Shown: positions 40,060 through 48,843 of the stretch, piece after piece | Position numbering within the stretch: the stretch's first letter is position 1 | Layout: every line of letters starts with the position of its first letter | DNA from: Ancylobacter crimeensis | GTDB taxonomy: Bacteria > Pseudomonadota > Alphaproteobacteria > Rhizobiales > Xanthobacteraceae | NCBI RefSeq assembly: GCF_023016805.1 | Contig: NZ_JALKCH010000007.1 | Span: forward strand, 224,232 to 288,231 | DNA length: 64,000 nt | Direction: 5' to 3' | Position numbers and translations under genes: made by a program | Notes under the pieces: model-generated | Told to the model about the DNA's origin: nothing | Databases searched by the model: none | The model's input: only the letters and a program-made list of their open reading frames with translations

Positions 40060-40149
40060 GGAGGGGTGGCCGAGTGGTTTAAGGCAGCGGTCTTGAAAAC
40101 CGCCGTGGGTGCAAGCCCACCGTGGGTTCGAATCCCACCCCCTCCGCCA
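40060..40149 (+). tRNA. tRNA-Ser (anticodon UGA)
   Basis: The seven-base acceptor stem GGAGGGG pairs with CCCCTCC, followed by discriminator G and an encoded CCA. The anticodon loop CTTGAAA sits between paired stems, with TGA at 40094-40096, and the long variable arm (GTGGGTGCAAGCCCAC) and T arm GGGTTCGAATCCC are typical of class II serine tRNAs. It reads UCA/UCG-type codons. Confidence 0.97.
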
Positions 40150-40233
40150 AGCCCTCGCGCGTCGTTGCCGCATGCGCCGCAGGAATTGCGATCGCAGGAA
40201 CCGCGTTCGCCACATCCCGGCGCATACGCCCTC

Positions 40234-41571
40234 CTACCTCCCCACCAGTAACCGCTCCATCGCATCCACCAGCCGGTCCGCGTGCTCTGCCGTCACGCAC
40301 AGCGGCGGGCGGATTTTCAAGACGTTGCCGTATTGCCCCGCCGCGCCGATCAGGATGCCCTCCTCGCGCAGGCCGTTGATCAGGGCGCTGGCGATGTCGG
40401 CGCGGGGGCCGGTTTCGTCGGCGAAGGCGACGCCGAGATAGAGGCCGGCCCCGCGCACCGCGGAGATGGGCGTCCGGCCGGCGAGATGGGTGAGGCGCGC
40501 CTTGAGGTGGCCGCCGACACGGGCCGCATTGGCGATCAGCCCGTCTTCCTCGATCGCCTCCAGCACCGCCCGGGCCGCCGCGGCCGCAACGGGGCTGGCG
40601 GCGAAGGTGTTGAAATAGCCGAAGGCGGCGCAGAAGCCGTCCAGCAGCTCCGGCCGCGTCACCAGCCCGGCGACCGGATAGCCATTGCCCATCGGCTTGC
40701 CCATGGTGACGATGTCGGGCACCACGCCGTGCCGGGAAAAGCCCCACAGCCCCGCGCCGGTGCGGCCGAAGCCGGGCTGCACCTCGTCGGCGATGAACAG
40801 TCCGCCGGCGCGCCGGGCCGCTTCCACGGCCGGGGCAAGAAAGCCCGGCGGGTCGGCGAAGACGCCGTCGGAGGAGAAGATGGTGTCGACCAGCAGCCCG
40901 GCGAAGGCTATGCCGTCCGCCTGCATCTGCGCGATCGCCCCGGCCACCGCATCGGCGAAGCCCTGAGCGAGGTTATTGCCGTAGATCGCCGGATCGGGCG
41001 GGTCCACCACGCGCACATGGGCCGGCGGCGCGCCGCGTTTGTAGGAGGAGGGCGACACCTCGGTCACCGCGGCGGTGTTGCCGTGATAGGCGGTGCGGGT
41101 CACAACGAAGCCGATGCCGCCGGAGGCCGAGCGGGCGATGCGCAGCGCGAGGTCGTTGCTCTCGCTGCCGGTGCAGGTCATCACGAGGTTGGACAGCGGC
41201 GCGGGAAACGTCGCGAGCAGCTTCTCGGCATAATCCTGCGTAATGTCGCACAGATAGCGGGAATGGGTGTTGAAGCGGCCCACCTGCTCGCGCACCGCGG
41301 CCACCACCTTGGGGTGGCAGTGCCCGACGCTCGGCACGTTGTTGTAGAAATCGAGATAGGCGCGCCCATCCGAGGCGTGGATCACGGCGCCCTCGGCCCG
41401 CTCGATCTTCAGTGGCACGTCGTAGAACAGTACGGACCCCGCGCCGAAGCTGCGCCGGCGACGCGCCACAAGCGCCGCGATGTCTGGGGGCAACCCCTCC
41501 CCCGCGCCGGAAAAGGCGTTGAGCGCGAGGATTTCCAGGGCGGGCGGGTCGATCTCGTGGCTCATCGTCAT
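40234..41571 (-). CDS. Class III PLP enzyme, probable amino-alcohol-phosphate phospho-lyase
   Basis: The 445-residue enzyme has the fold of class III aminotransferases. Landmarks match the ethanolamine-phosphate/phosphohydroxylysine phospho-lyase branch: FYNNVPSVGHCHPKV, NTHSRYLCDI, TGSESNDLALRIAR, AYHGNTAAVTEVSP, FIADEVQPGFGRTG, and the PLP-lysine segment TMGKPMGNGYPVA. That branch eliminates phosphate and ammonia from a phosphorylated amino alcohol, giving an aldehyde. It overlaps the upstream kinase gene by four bases (ATGA), which supports a kinase-then-lyase pathway. A transaminase role cannot be excluded. Confidence 0.85.
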   Translation of the reverse strand: MTMSHEIDPPALEILALNAFSGAGEGLPPDIAALVARRRRSFGAGSVLFYDVPLKIERAEGAVIHASDGRAYLDFYNNVPSVGHCHPKVVAAVREQVGRFNTHSRYLCDITQDYAEKLLATFPAPLSNLVMTCTGSESNDLALRIARSASGGIGFVVTRTAYHGNTAAVTEVSPSSYKRGAPPAHVRVVDPPDPAIYGNNLAQGFADAVAGAIAQMQADGIAFAGLLVDTIFSSDGVFADPPGFLAPAVEAARRAGGLFIADEVQPGFGRTGAGLWGFSRHGVVPDIVTMGKPMGNGYPVAGLVTRPELLDGFCAAFGYFNTFAASPVAAAAARAVLEAIEEDGLIANAARVGGHLKARLTHLAGRTPISAVRGAGLYLGVAFADETGPRADIASALINGLREEGILIGAAGQYGNVLKIRPPLCVTAEHADRLVDAMERLLVGR

Positions 41572-42575
41572 GCCGCGTCTCCCGCGCTGGCGAGGAAGGC
41601 CTGGCCGAGGGCGACGGTGCCCTGCGTATAGGCCGTGCCCATGGCCTGCGCCGTCGGGGTTTCGGCATGCGAGGCGACCCAGGCGGTCAGCAGCATGCGC
41701 CGCAGCATGATGAAGGTCGGCAGGATGGCGCAGTCCTCGTCCGGTAGCGGTGCCACAGTTCGATAGCCGGCTACCCATGCTTGCTGAAGCTGGGGAATAT
41801 ACGGCTCCTGCTCGGTGAAGCTGATGGCGGCGGCGAAATCGTAGAGGTACCAGGAGAAGCCGCAATCATCGAAATCGATCACGCTCAGCGTGTCGCCCTC
41901 CACCAACAGATTGGCGACCCGCATGTCGGCATGGACGAGGCCGAAGCGGTCCGGCGCGGTGCCATAGGCCTCCACCTTCCGCTTCAGCAGGGCGGCGACC
42001 TCTTCGAGCACGGCGCGCCCTTCAGCATTGAGCCCGAGCCCGGCGCGCCAGTCGCCCCAGAGCAGCACCGAGCCGAGCATGGCGTCATAGTCCCAGCGCT
42101 TGCGCACGAAGCCCTCCGGGCGCCTCCAGGCTTTCGCATGGGCGTGGAGCCGGGCATTGATGGCGCCGAGCCGCTCGAACCAGCGCGGCAGGTCCTGCCC
42201 CTCCGCCGGCTCGCGGCCCGGCACATGTTCAAAGGCCACTGCATGACGGACCGTGCCCTCATCCTCGATGTCGGCGATGAGATTGCCGTCGAGCTGCGGC
42301 ACCGGAGTCAGCGTCGCCACCACTCGCTCGGCGTTGAGCGCGTTCAGCCAGGCGAGTTCCGAGGCGATCTCGGCGCGGGTGTGGTAGCCGGGCCGGTGCA
42401 CGCGCAGCACCAGATCGCGCCCACTCTCGGGATCGATCGCGCGGAAGGTGGCGTTCTCGGAAATGGTCAGCAGCCGCACCACGCTCGCCGAGGGCAGGCC
42501 CCAGCGCGGCAGCGTCCGGCGCAGGCCGGCTTCGAGCCGGGCGAGAAAGTCTGGGCTGTACATCAACTGCGTCAT
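41568..42575 (-). CDS. APH-fold small-molecule kinase (hydroxylysine/homoserine-kinase-like)
   Basis: The 335-residue phosphotransferase has the Brenner motif HADMRVANLL near residue 217 and the metal-binding IDFDDCGF near 235, with an N-lobe lysine-equivalent region LVLRVHRPGYHTRAEIASELAWL. Relatives include homoserine kinase type II, choline kinase and eukaryotic hydroxylysine kinase. Its stop lies within the start of the phospho-lyase, and the DeoR gene is 52 bases upstream. It probably phosphorylates the alcohol group of an imported amino alcohol. The exact substrate cannot be determined from sequence. Confidence 0.85.
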   Translation of the reverse strand: MTQLMYSPDFLARLEAGLRRTLPRWGLPSASVVRLLTISENATFRAIDPESGRDLVLRVHRPGYHTRAEIASELAWLNALNAERVVATLTPVPQLDGNLIADIEDEGTVRHAVAFEHVPGREPAEGQDLPRWFERLGAINARLHAHAKAWRRPEGFVRKRWDYDAMLGSVLLWGDWRAGLGLNAEGRAVLEEVAALLKRKVEAYGTAPDRFGLVHADMRVANLLVEGDTLSVIDFDDCGFSWYLYDFAAAISFTEQEPYIPQLQQAWVAGYRTVAPLPDEDCAILPTFIMLRRMLLTAWVASHAETPTAQAMGTAYTQGTVALGQAFLASAGDAA

Positions 42576-42627
42576 GATCGGTGCTTCGTCGGGACCGGGC
42601 GGCGGGACGCCCCTTCAGGAAACAGGC

Positions 42628-43461
42628 TCATCGCGCGCCCTCCCCGGCCTGGCGGGAGGTTGCCGTCACCTCGACCTGCGCGCGCTGCAACGCGCGCGCG
42701 AGCGCGCCGCCGGGCGGGGTGTCGGTGACGAGGCGATGGATGTCGGGCACGCGCGCCCAGATGGCGAGCGAGGGTATGTCGAACTTGCTGTGGTCGGTGA
42801 CGATGATGGTCTCCGCCGCCCGGTTCATCATTGCCTTATAGACCCAGGCCGCCGGCGCCTCGGCATCGGCGAGCCCTTCCGCCGTGATGCCGGAGACGCC
42901 AAGGATCGCCCGGTTGACGTTGTAGTTCTGCAGGAACTCGATGGTTTCCACCCCCACCATCATGCCCTCGCGCGCATTGTAGCGGCCCGGGCACATGATG
43001 ATCTCGATGGTCGGGTTCGGCGCCAGCACCGTCGCCACGGAGAAGGAATGGGTGATGACGGTGATGTTCCGGCACTCCGCCGCCATTCGCCGGGCGACAT
43101 GGGTGGTGGTGGCGCCGGCACCGATGGCGATGACCTCCTGCGGCTCGATGAACCGGACCGTGCGTGCGGCGATCGCCTCGCGCTCGGCCACCATCATGCG
43201 GTGGCGCTCGGTCACGGCCGGTTCGGAGGCGAGCGGGCGCACCGCACCGCCATAGGTGCGGTTGATGAGCCCGCGCTCCTGAAGCTCGAACAGGTCGCGC
43301 CGGATGGTCTCGGTCGAGACCGACAGGTCGGCGGCCAGATCACCGACGCGCAGCGTCGCGCTGGCGCGCATCTCGGCAAGGATGCGCTCCTGCCGCGCGG
43401 GCTTGTCCAGCCTCGCGCGCCGGCCCTTGGGCGCCGCGATGGTGGCGGAATGATCGCTCAT
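42628..43461 (-). CDS. DeoR/GlpR-family transcriptional regulator
   Basis: The 277-residue repressor-type protein has an N-terminal helix-turn-helix (ARQERILAEMRASATLRVGDLAADLSVSTETIRRDL, roughly residues 22-55). The DeoR C-terminal sensor domain follows, with AIGAGATTTHVARRM and IIVTDHSKFD. DeoR members usually sense phosphorylated sugars or similar, so a phospho-intermediate of this pathway is a plausible effector. The start codon at 43461 overlaps the upstream permease stop in an ATGA junction, so the regulator is made from the operon it probably controls. Confidence 0.9.
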   Translation of the reverse strand: MSDHSATIAAPKGRRARLDKPARQERILAEMRASATLRVGDLAADLSVSTETIRRDLFELQERGLINRTYGGAVRPLASEPAVTERHRMMVAEREAIAARTVRFIEPQEVIAIGAGATTTHVARRMAAECRNITVITHSFSVATVLAPNPTIEIIMCPGRYNAREGMMVGVETIEFLQNYNVNRAILGVSGITAEGLADAEAPAAWVYKAMMNRAAETIIVTDHSKFDIPSLAIWARVPDIHRLVTDTPPGGALARALQRAQVEVTATSRQAGEGAR

Positions 43462-44270
43462 GCCGGACGACGCCTCCGGGCGAGCAGGCCGACGAGGCCG
43501 CCGCCGAGCAGCAACACCGCCGCGCCCAGCGTCGCCATGGTCCCGAGCGCAGGCACCATGGGGGTATAGCCGGCCACCATCTTGGCATAGAGCCATTTCG
43601 GGATCGTTGAGTCAGCACCCGCCGTGTAGAGTGAGAGCGGGAAGTTGCTCCACGACAGCAAGAAGGCGAAGAGCATGCCCGACCAGATGCCCGGCCACAG
43701 CAGCGGCAGCGTCACCTCGCGGAACACCTGGATGCGCGAGCAGCCGAGGTCATAGGCCGCCTCTTCCAGTGCGGGGTCGAAGCCATAGACCTGGATGGCG
43801 ATCACCAGCGTCACCACGGGCACGATCCACACGAGATGGGCGAAGGCTGCCGTCATCCACGAGGTCTGGATGCCCACCGCGTTGAAGCCGAGCAGCAGCG
43901 CGAGGCCGAGCACCGGCTGGGGGAAGAAGATCGGCAGGATGATGAGCTTCTGGTAGAGCCGCCTCCCCGTCCAGTCGTAGCGGGCGAAGGCGAGCGCGCC
44001 GAAGGTGGCGATCACCACCGAAAGCACGGTGACGACCAGCGCGATCAGGATCGAGGTCTTCACGATCATGCCGATCTCGAACGAGGCCAGCGTCTTGTCC
44101 CACCAGTCGGTCGAGAAGGTCTTGATGGGGAAGCCGAAATAGCGGCTCTTGTTGAAGCTCGCCAGCGCCCCGCACAGGATCGGCAGGTAGACGATAACGA
44201 GCACGAACGCCGTCCAGCCCCAGATCAGGGCGTTGGTCCGCTTCTGCTTCCGGATGAGCGACGTCGCCAT
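43458..44270 (-). CDS. ABC transporter permease (PotC-like)
   Basis: The 270-residue inner membrane permease has six hydrophobic segments and the EAA loop ALEEAAYDLGCSRIQVFREVTLPLLWPGI near residue 175, which docks the ATPase. It is the second permease of the importer, three bases after the PotB-like gene. The polyamine/opine/spermidine class is judged from the shape of the operon and the EAA sequence. Confidence 0.92.
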   Translation of the reverse strand: MATSLIRKQKRTNALIWGWTAFVLVIVYLPILCGALASFNKSRYFGFPIKTFSTDWWDKTLASFEIGMIVKTSILIALVVTVLSVVIATFGALAFARYDWTGRRLYQKLIILPIFFPQPVLGLALLLGFNAVGIQTSWMTAAFAHLVWIVPVVTLVIAIQVYGFDPALEEAAYDLGCSRIQVFREVTLPLLWPGIWSGMLFAFLLSWSNFPLSLYTAGADSTIPKWLYAKMVAGYTPMVPALGTMATLGAAVLLLGGGLVGLLARRRRPA

Positions 44271-44273
44271 GGC

Positions 44274-45203
44274 TCAGCGTCTCCCCAGCATGCGGTCGAG
44301 GTCGAGGCGGGAGAGCACGTAGAGGATCAGCACGCCGATGAAGGCCGTCACCACCACCGCCAGCGCCGAGCCGAGCGGCCAGTTCTGCGAATAGGTGAAG
44401 GCGATCTCGATGTCGTGGGAAATCACGATCACCGACTGCCCGCCGAGGATCTTCGCCTCCGCCGTCGCGCCGATGGCGAGCACGAAGGTCAGCAGCATGC
44501 CGATGAGAATGCCCGGCATGGCGAGCGGCAACTCGATCTCGCGCCAGATGAAGAGCCGCCCGGCGCCCAGGTCGCGTGCCGCATCCACCAGATCGCGCGG
44601 CACCAGGGCGAGGCCGAGGGTCATGGGAAACAGCATGAAGGGCAGATAGGTGTAGAGCATGCCGAACAGGGTGATGCCGGGCGTGTAGAGCACCTCCGGT
44701 CCGCCGGGCAGGCCGAGCCATTTCAGCGTCCCGTCGAGCACGCCGTTCTTGATGAAGAACAGCACCCAGCCATAGAGCCGGACGTTCTCCGATACGAAGA
44801 GCGGGAACACGAACAGCACGCTGACGAAACCGGCATAGCGGCCGAACACCATGTTCAGCCCGTAGGCGATCGGATAGGCGATCACCGCCAGCAGCGCGAC
44901 GGTGAACAGCGCGAAGCCGCAGGACCAGACGAAGGACACCCACACCGTATTCGACGGATCGAACAGCGTGGCGAAATTGGCGAGCGTGAAGGAGCGGAAC
45001 ACATCGAAGCTGCGCGGCGTGGCGAAGGAATAGGCGAGGATCGCCACCAGCGGCGCGAGGAAGCCGAGCCCGAGCAGTACCGCCACCGGCAGTGCGCAGC
45101 GGGCGCCGACCGAGAGGCGGCGCGCATGACGCACGCCGTCCATGCCTTCCGGCGCGTGGGCGAGCGCGCGGGGTTGCGTCTCAGTGTGGGCGAGGTCGGC
45201 CAT
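44274..45203 (-). CDS. ABC transporter permease (PotB-like)
   Basis: The 309-residue permease has a cytoplasmic N-terminal extension of about 45 residues, then six hydrophobic segments. The EAA loop is DAARDLGAGRLFIWREIELPLAMPGI near 215. The ATG at 45203 is chosen because it follows the ATPase stop by ten bases; a start at 45245 would overlap the ATPase coding end. Paired with the PotC-like protein it forms the heterodimeric channel. Confidence 0.9.
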   Translation of the reverse strand: MADLAHTETQPRALAHAPEGMDGVRHARRLSVGARCALPVAVLLGLGFLAPLVAILAYSFATPRSFDVFRSFTLANFATLFDPSNTVWVSFVWSCGFALFTVALLAVIAYPIAYGLNMVFGRYAGFVSVLFVFPLFVSENVRLYGWVLFFIKNGVLDGTLKWLGLPGGPEVLYTPGITLFGMLYTYLPFMLFPMTLGLALVPRDLVDAARDLGAGRLFIWREIELPLAMPGILIGMLLTFVLAIGATAEAKILGGQSVIVISHDIEIAFTYSQNWPLGSALAVVVTAFIGVLILYVLSRLDLDRMLGRR

Positions 45204-45213
45204 CCTCTTCCCC

Positions 45214-46314
45214 TCAGCCGGCAAGGGTGAAGGCATCGGCGGCATCCCAGCCGATCGTCACCACCGGGTCGCTGCCGGGCGGAAGCGCACGGGCGCGCGA
45301 CAGCTCCACCAGCATCACCTTCTCGCCGACCCTTATCTGGTACTGGATGCGCGAGCCGAGCGAATATTCATTGTAGACCGTGCCGGTGAGGCGGTTGTCG
45401 GCGGTGTCGCCCTCCTTGAGGAAGCGCATATATTCCGGCCGTACCACGACGAAGGCCTCGCCGAGCGCCGCACCATCGGCCGGCGGACGAAGGGTGAAGC
45501 GGCCGTCCACGTCCACGCCCCGCCATTCTTCGCCGTCGCGCTTCACCTTGATGGTGTTCACCTCGCCGACAAACTCCGACACGAAGCGGTCGACCGGGGC
45601 GCCGTAGATCTCCTCCGGCGTGCCCACCTGCACCAGCCGGCCGGCGCGCATCACGCCGATGCGGTCGCTCATCACCATCGCTTCCTCCAGCGAATGGGTG
45701 ATGTAGATGAAGGTCTTGCCCGTTTCGCGGTGCAGGTCCTTCAGCTCCTTCTCCAGCGCCTTCTTCAGCTTGTAGTCGAGCGCGGAGAGCGGCTCGTCGA
45801 AGAACAGCACCTGCGGGTCATAGGCGAAGGCGCGGGCCAGGGCGACACGCTGGCGCTCGCCGCCGGAGCACTTCATCACGTTCTTGTCGAAATAGTCGGG
45901 CGGCAGCCGCACCACCTTCATCAGTTCCAGCGCGCGGGCCTTGCGGGCGGCGGCGGAGACGCCCTTCACCTTGAGCGGGAAGGTGATGTTCTCGCCCACG
46001 CTCTTGTGGGGAAACAGCGCCAGCGACTGGAAGACGAGGCAGGTCGGCCGCCTGTTGGCGGGCATGTCGTTGATGAGCTCGCCGCGCAGGGTGATGTAGC
46101 CCTCGCTCGGCGTGTCCATGCCGGCGAGCATGCGCAGCAGCGTCGTCTTGCCGGAGCCAGACGGCCCGACGATGGTCAGGAACTCGCCTTCGCGCACATC
46201 GAGGTCGATGCTCTCCACCGCGGCGAAGCGGCCGAAGGTCTTGCGCACCCCGACCAGTTGCAGGATCGGCCGGGGCTGCGCCTCGGCGGCGGGAGCGGTC
46301 ATGGTCTGGAGCAT
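45214..46314 (-). CDS. ABC transporter ATP-binding protein (PotA-like)
   Basis: The 366-residue ATPase energises the importer. Walker A GPSGSGKTT, a Q-loop VFQSLALFPH, signature CSGGERQR (the usual L-S-G-G-Q with Cys and Glu substituted at the ends), Walker B VLFFDEPLSALD and the H-loop ITHS are in order. A C-terminal TOBE domain covers roughly residues 260-360. ATG at 46314 is preceded by AGGAAGG and is preferred over an ATG nine codons earlier. It follows the binding-protein gene after about 160 bases. Confidence 0.94.
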   Translation of the reverse strand: MLQTMTAPAAEAQPRPILQLVGVRKTFGRFAAVESIDLDVREGEFLTIVGPSGSGKTTLLRMLAGMDTPSEGYITLRGELINDMPANRRPTCLVFQSLALFPHKSVGENITFPLKVKGVSAAARKARALELMKVVRLPPDYFDKNVMKCSGGERQRVALARAFAYDPQVLFFDEPLSALDYKLKKALEKELKDLHRETGKTFIYITHSLEEAMVMSDRIGVMRAGRLVQVGTPEEIYGAPVDRFVSEFVGEVNTIKVKRDGEEWRGVDVDGRFTLRPPADGAALGEAFVVVRPEYMRFLKEGDTADNRLTGTVYNEYSLGSRIQYQIRVGEKVMLVELSRARALPPGSDPVVTIGWDAADAFTLAG

Positions 46315-46474
46315 GCGGGCCTTCCTGTCGGCATCAGGCAAGAGCGTTCAACGGCAGGACACGAAAGGCGGAGAGACGAAAGGCAAGAGACGCGGTGTCC
46401 CCCGAGCCGGCCGCTGAGAAGGAGCGCGGGCTGCCGGGCGGGGAGCGTTCCGCCCCCCTGCCCGCGCCGGCGCC

Positions 46475-47653
46475 TCATCCGCGCAACCGCTTGGCCGCGT
46501 TCATGATGTCCAGCGCCTTGTCGTAGTCCGGCACGATGTCGTACTCGACCGAGCGGGCCATCTCCTCTTCGAGGCTGTCCCACTGGATGGCGTCCAGCTC
46601 TTCCTTGGTGAACAGCTTGAAACAGTCGGGATTGCCCATCTGCGCCACCGGATTGAAGGTGCCTTCTGCGAAGGCGACGGTGTGCGCCACTTCGGGCGCC
46701 TGCACATATTTCAGGAAGTCCAGCGCCAGCGGGGAAAGCTGCGGGTTGTTGACCGTGGACGTCACCTCGATCCACGAGATGCCGCCCTTTCCGCCGGTGA
46801 GCGGGCCCTTCAGCGGGGTGATGGCGCGCAAATTGGGATGGCCGTCGGCCCGCGCCGGCGAAACCGAATAGGTGCCGCCGGTGAGGTGCAGGTCGATCTC
46901 GCCGGAAATCAGCGCCTGGTTCATCGAGGCGATGTCGCCGATCAGCTTCGCCCCCTTGAAGACCCGCTTGGCGGTCTCGTCGAATGTCGCCATTTCCTCC
47001 GGCGTGTGGACCTTGAACGGGTCGATGCCCGCCACGATGAAGATGCCGAACACGTTCCAGTCGTCGGATTCGAGGATGCCGTATTTGCCGGCCAGCGCCG
47101 GATCGTTGAACAGGTTCCAGCCGGTGTCCTCGGCGGTCTTGCGGCTGATCTTGTCGGTATTCACCACGAAGCTGTACGGCCCGAAGCGCTGCACCATGCC
47201 GATCAGCTCGCTGCCGTCGTCGCTCATCGCCCATTTGTAGGGCCATTTGAACGAGGGCAGCATCTTGGCGAAGAACGGCTCGAACTGTTCCTTCGGCAGC
47301 GGCTTGATCAGCTTCTCGGGCAGCATCACCTTGCGTGCCCAGGGATTGTTGACGTTGATCAGATCCCACGTGTTGATCTCGCCGGCGCGCAGCCGGTTGA
47401 TCATGGTCGGGTCGTTGGTCAGGCTCTCGGCCTTCACCGTGGCGCCGGTTTTGGCGCGGAACGGGTCCAGCACCTGCGCGGAGTTGTAGCCCTCCCAGCA
47501 CAGGATGTTCAGCTCCTTCTCGCGCGCCGCGAAGGCGCTGCCGGAAAAGAGCGGACCGGCGGCCATCGCCCCCGCCCCCGCGGCCATGCCCTTGAGCAGC
47601 GAGCGCCGCGAAAGCCCCGGTCCGTACACGCCCGTCATCCCCCTGCCCGCCAT
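46475..47653 (-). CDS. Periplasmic binding protein of the PotD-like importer
   Basis: The 392-residue solute receptor has a twin-arginine-type signal (SRRSLLKGMAAGAGAMAAG, cleavage after AFA near residue 43). The mature part begins KELNILCWEGYNSAQVLDPF, which resembles spermidine/putrescine-binding proteins. It is the first gene of the leftward transport-catabolic operon. The downstream kinase and lyase suggest an amino alcohol ligand rather than a polyamine, but this is inference. ATG at 47653 is preferred; codons further upstream are unlike a signal sequence. Confidence 0.88.
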   Translation of the reverse strand: MAGRGMTGVYGPGLSRRSLLKGMAAGAGAMAAGPLFSGSAFAAREKELNILCWEGYNSAQVLDPFRAKTGATVKAESLTNDPTMINRLRAGEINTWDLINVNNPWARKVMLPEKLIKPLPKEQFEPFFAKMLPSFKWPYKWAMSDDGSELIGMVQRFGPYSFVVNTDKISRKTAEDTGWNLFNDPALAGKYGILESDDWNVFGIFIVAGIDPFKVHTPEEMATFDETAKRVFKGAKLIGDIASMNQALISGEIDLHLTGGTYSVSPARADGHPNLRAITPLKGPLTGGKGGISWIEVTSTVNNPQLSPLALDFLKYVQAPEVAHTVAFAEGTFNPVAQMGNPDCFKLFTKEELDAIQWDSLEEEMARSVEYDIVPDYDKALDIMNAAKRLRG

Positions 47654-47727
47654 AGCCCGATCCCCTGTGGTTCCCGCGCTCCTGCCTGTCGCGACGACAC
47701 GCGGGTGCCATGCGTCGAAGGCTGCGC

Positions 47728-47758
47728 TGTGGTTCAGATGTGGAATTATGTTGGAACC
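47728..47758 (-). promoter_or_regulatory. Tandem direct repeats, candidate DeoR-family operator
   Basis: Three similar decamers follow one another about one helical turn apart: TGTGGTTCAG at 47728, TGTGGAATTA at 47739 and TGTTGGAACC at 47749. They lie in the 258-base divergent region between the binding-protein gene and the SDR gene. DeoR-family regulators bind tandem direct repeats of this kind, but the consensus is not fixed, so this is a candidate only. Confidence 0.35.
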
Positions 47759-47911
47759 TAAACATGCGGTTTTTGGCTTTACAACATCAAATTGGCATCG
47801 CACCCTGCTGAAAAGTCAGGCAGCCCAACATTTCGTCATATCAGCGGGGCGCGGGCCACGACCTGCCTCATCACCACGGATCCAGAACGCTTTTCAGGGA
47901 AGCCGCTTTCC

Positions 47912-48691
47912 ATGTTCACGCCGCTCACGGGCAAGACCGTCATCGTCACGGGCGCCAGCAAGGGAATAGGGCGCGGCATCGCGCTGCGTTTCGGGCAGGC
48001 CGGGCTCAACGTGCTCGTTGTCAGCCGCACCCTCGCCGAGGCCGAGAAGGTGGCGGGCGAGATCGGCGCCAACGCCTCGGCCTTCGCCGCCGACGTCACC
48101 AAGACGGACGACACCTTCGCCATGGCCGCCGCGGCGCTGGAGCGCTACGGCGCGATCGACGTGCTCTGCGCCAATGCCGGCATCTTCCCCGCGGCGAAGC
48201 TCGGCGAGATGACCGAGGCCGATTTCGACCATGTCATCGACACCAATCTGAAGGGCACGTTCCTGTCCGTTTCCGCGGTGCTGCCGGCCATGAAGGCGCA
48301 GAAGAAGGGGCGCATCGTGCTCACCTCATCCATCACCGGCCCGATCACCGGCTTCCCGGGCTGGTCGCATTACGGCGCCTCCAAGGCCGGCCAGCTCGGC
48401 TTCATGCGCACCGCGGCGATCGAGCTGGCGCCGTGGAACATCACGGTCAACGCCGTGATGCCCGGCAACATCCACACCGAAGGCATGGACGGCATGGGGG
48501 AGGCCTATATCGCCTCGACCGCCGCCTGCGTTCCGATGAAGAAGCTCGGCAGCGTGTTCGACATCGCCAATGCGGCGCTGTTCTTCGCCTCGGACGAGGC
48601 CGGCTACATCACCGGCCAGGGGCTTTCGATCGACGGCGGCCAGATCCTGCCGGAATCGCCCATGGCGCTGGACGAGATGGGCGGGCCCTGA
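47912..48691 (+). CDS. SDR-family NAD(P)-dependent oxidoreductase
   Basis: The 259-residue short-chain dehydrogenase has the cofactor motif TGASKGIG at residue 14, NAG near 90, catalytic Ser in VLTSSITGP and YGASK with Tyr/Lys near 155. It has the C-terminal ITGQGLSIDGGQ of FabG-like enzymes. It diverges from the importer operon, sharing the regulatory region, so it is probably co-regulated and may oxidise or reduce the aldehyde or alcohol made by the pathway. The substrate is unknown. ATG at 47912 has an AGGGAA ribosome site. Confidence 0.9.
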   Translation: MFTPLTGKTVIVTGASKGIGRGIALRFGQAGLNVLVVSRTLAEAEKVAGEIGANASAFAADVTKTDDTFAMAAAALERYGAIDVLCANAGIFPAAKLGEMTEADFDHVIDTNLKGTFLSVSAVLPAMKAQKKGRIVLTSSITGPITGFPGWSHYGASKAGQLGFMRTAAIELAPWNITVNAVMPGNIHTEGMDGMGEAYIASTAACVPMKKLGSVFDIANAALFFASDEAGYITGQGLSIDGGQILPESPMALDEMGGP

Positions 48692-48843
48692 CGGAAATCC
48701 ACGCTCTCCCTGCGCTGCACCATTTTTATGATCCGCACCCGCATATAGGTCTTGAGAAACCGGCCGATCACGCTAGTCCAGAAGGGCTCGCCCATTTCCT
48801 GAAGCCGGGAGATGGGTTCCCGGCTTCGGCTTCCAGGATCCTG

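Noticed and set aside
39915..40265. Minus-strand ORF across tRNA-Ser
   Set aside because: Its GGGWDSNPRW-type sequence is the usual artefact of translating a tRNA gene backwards.
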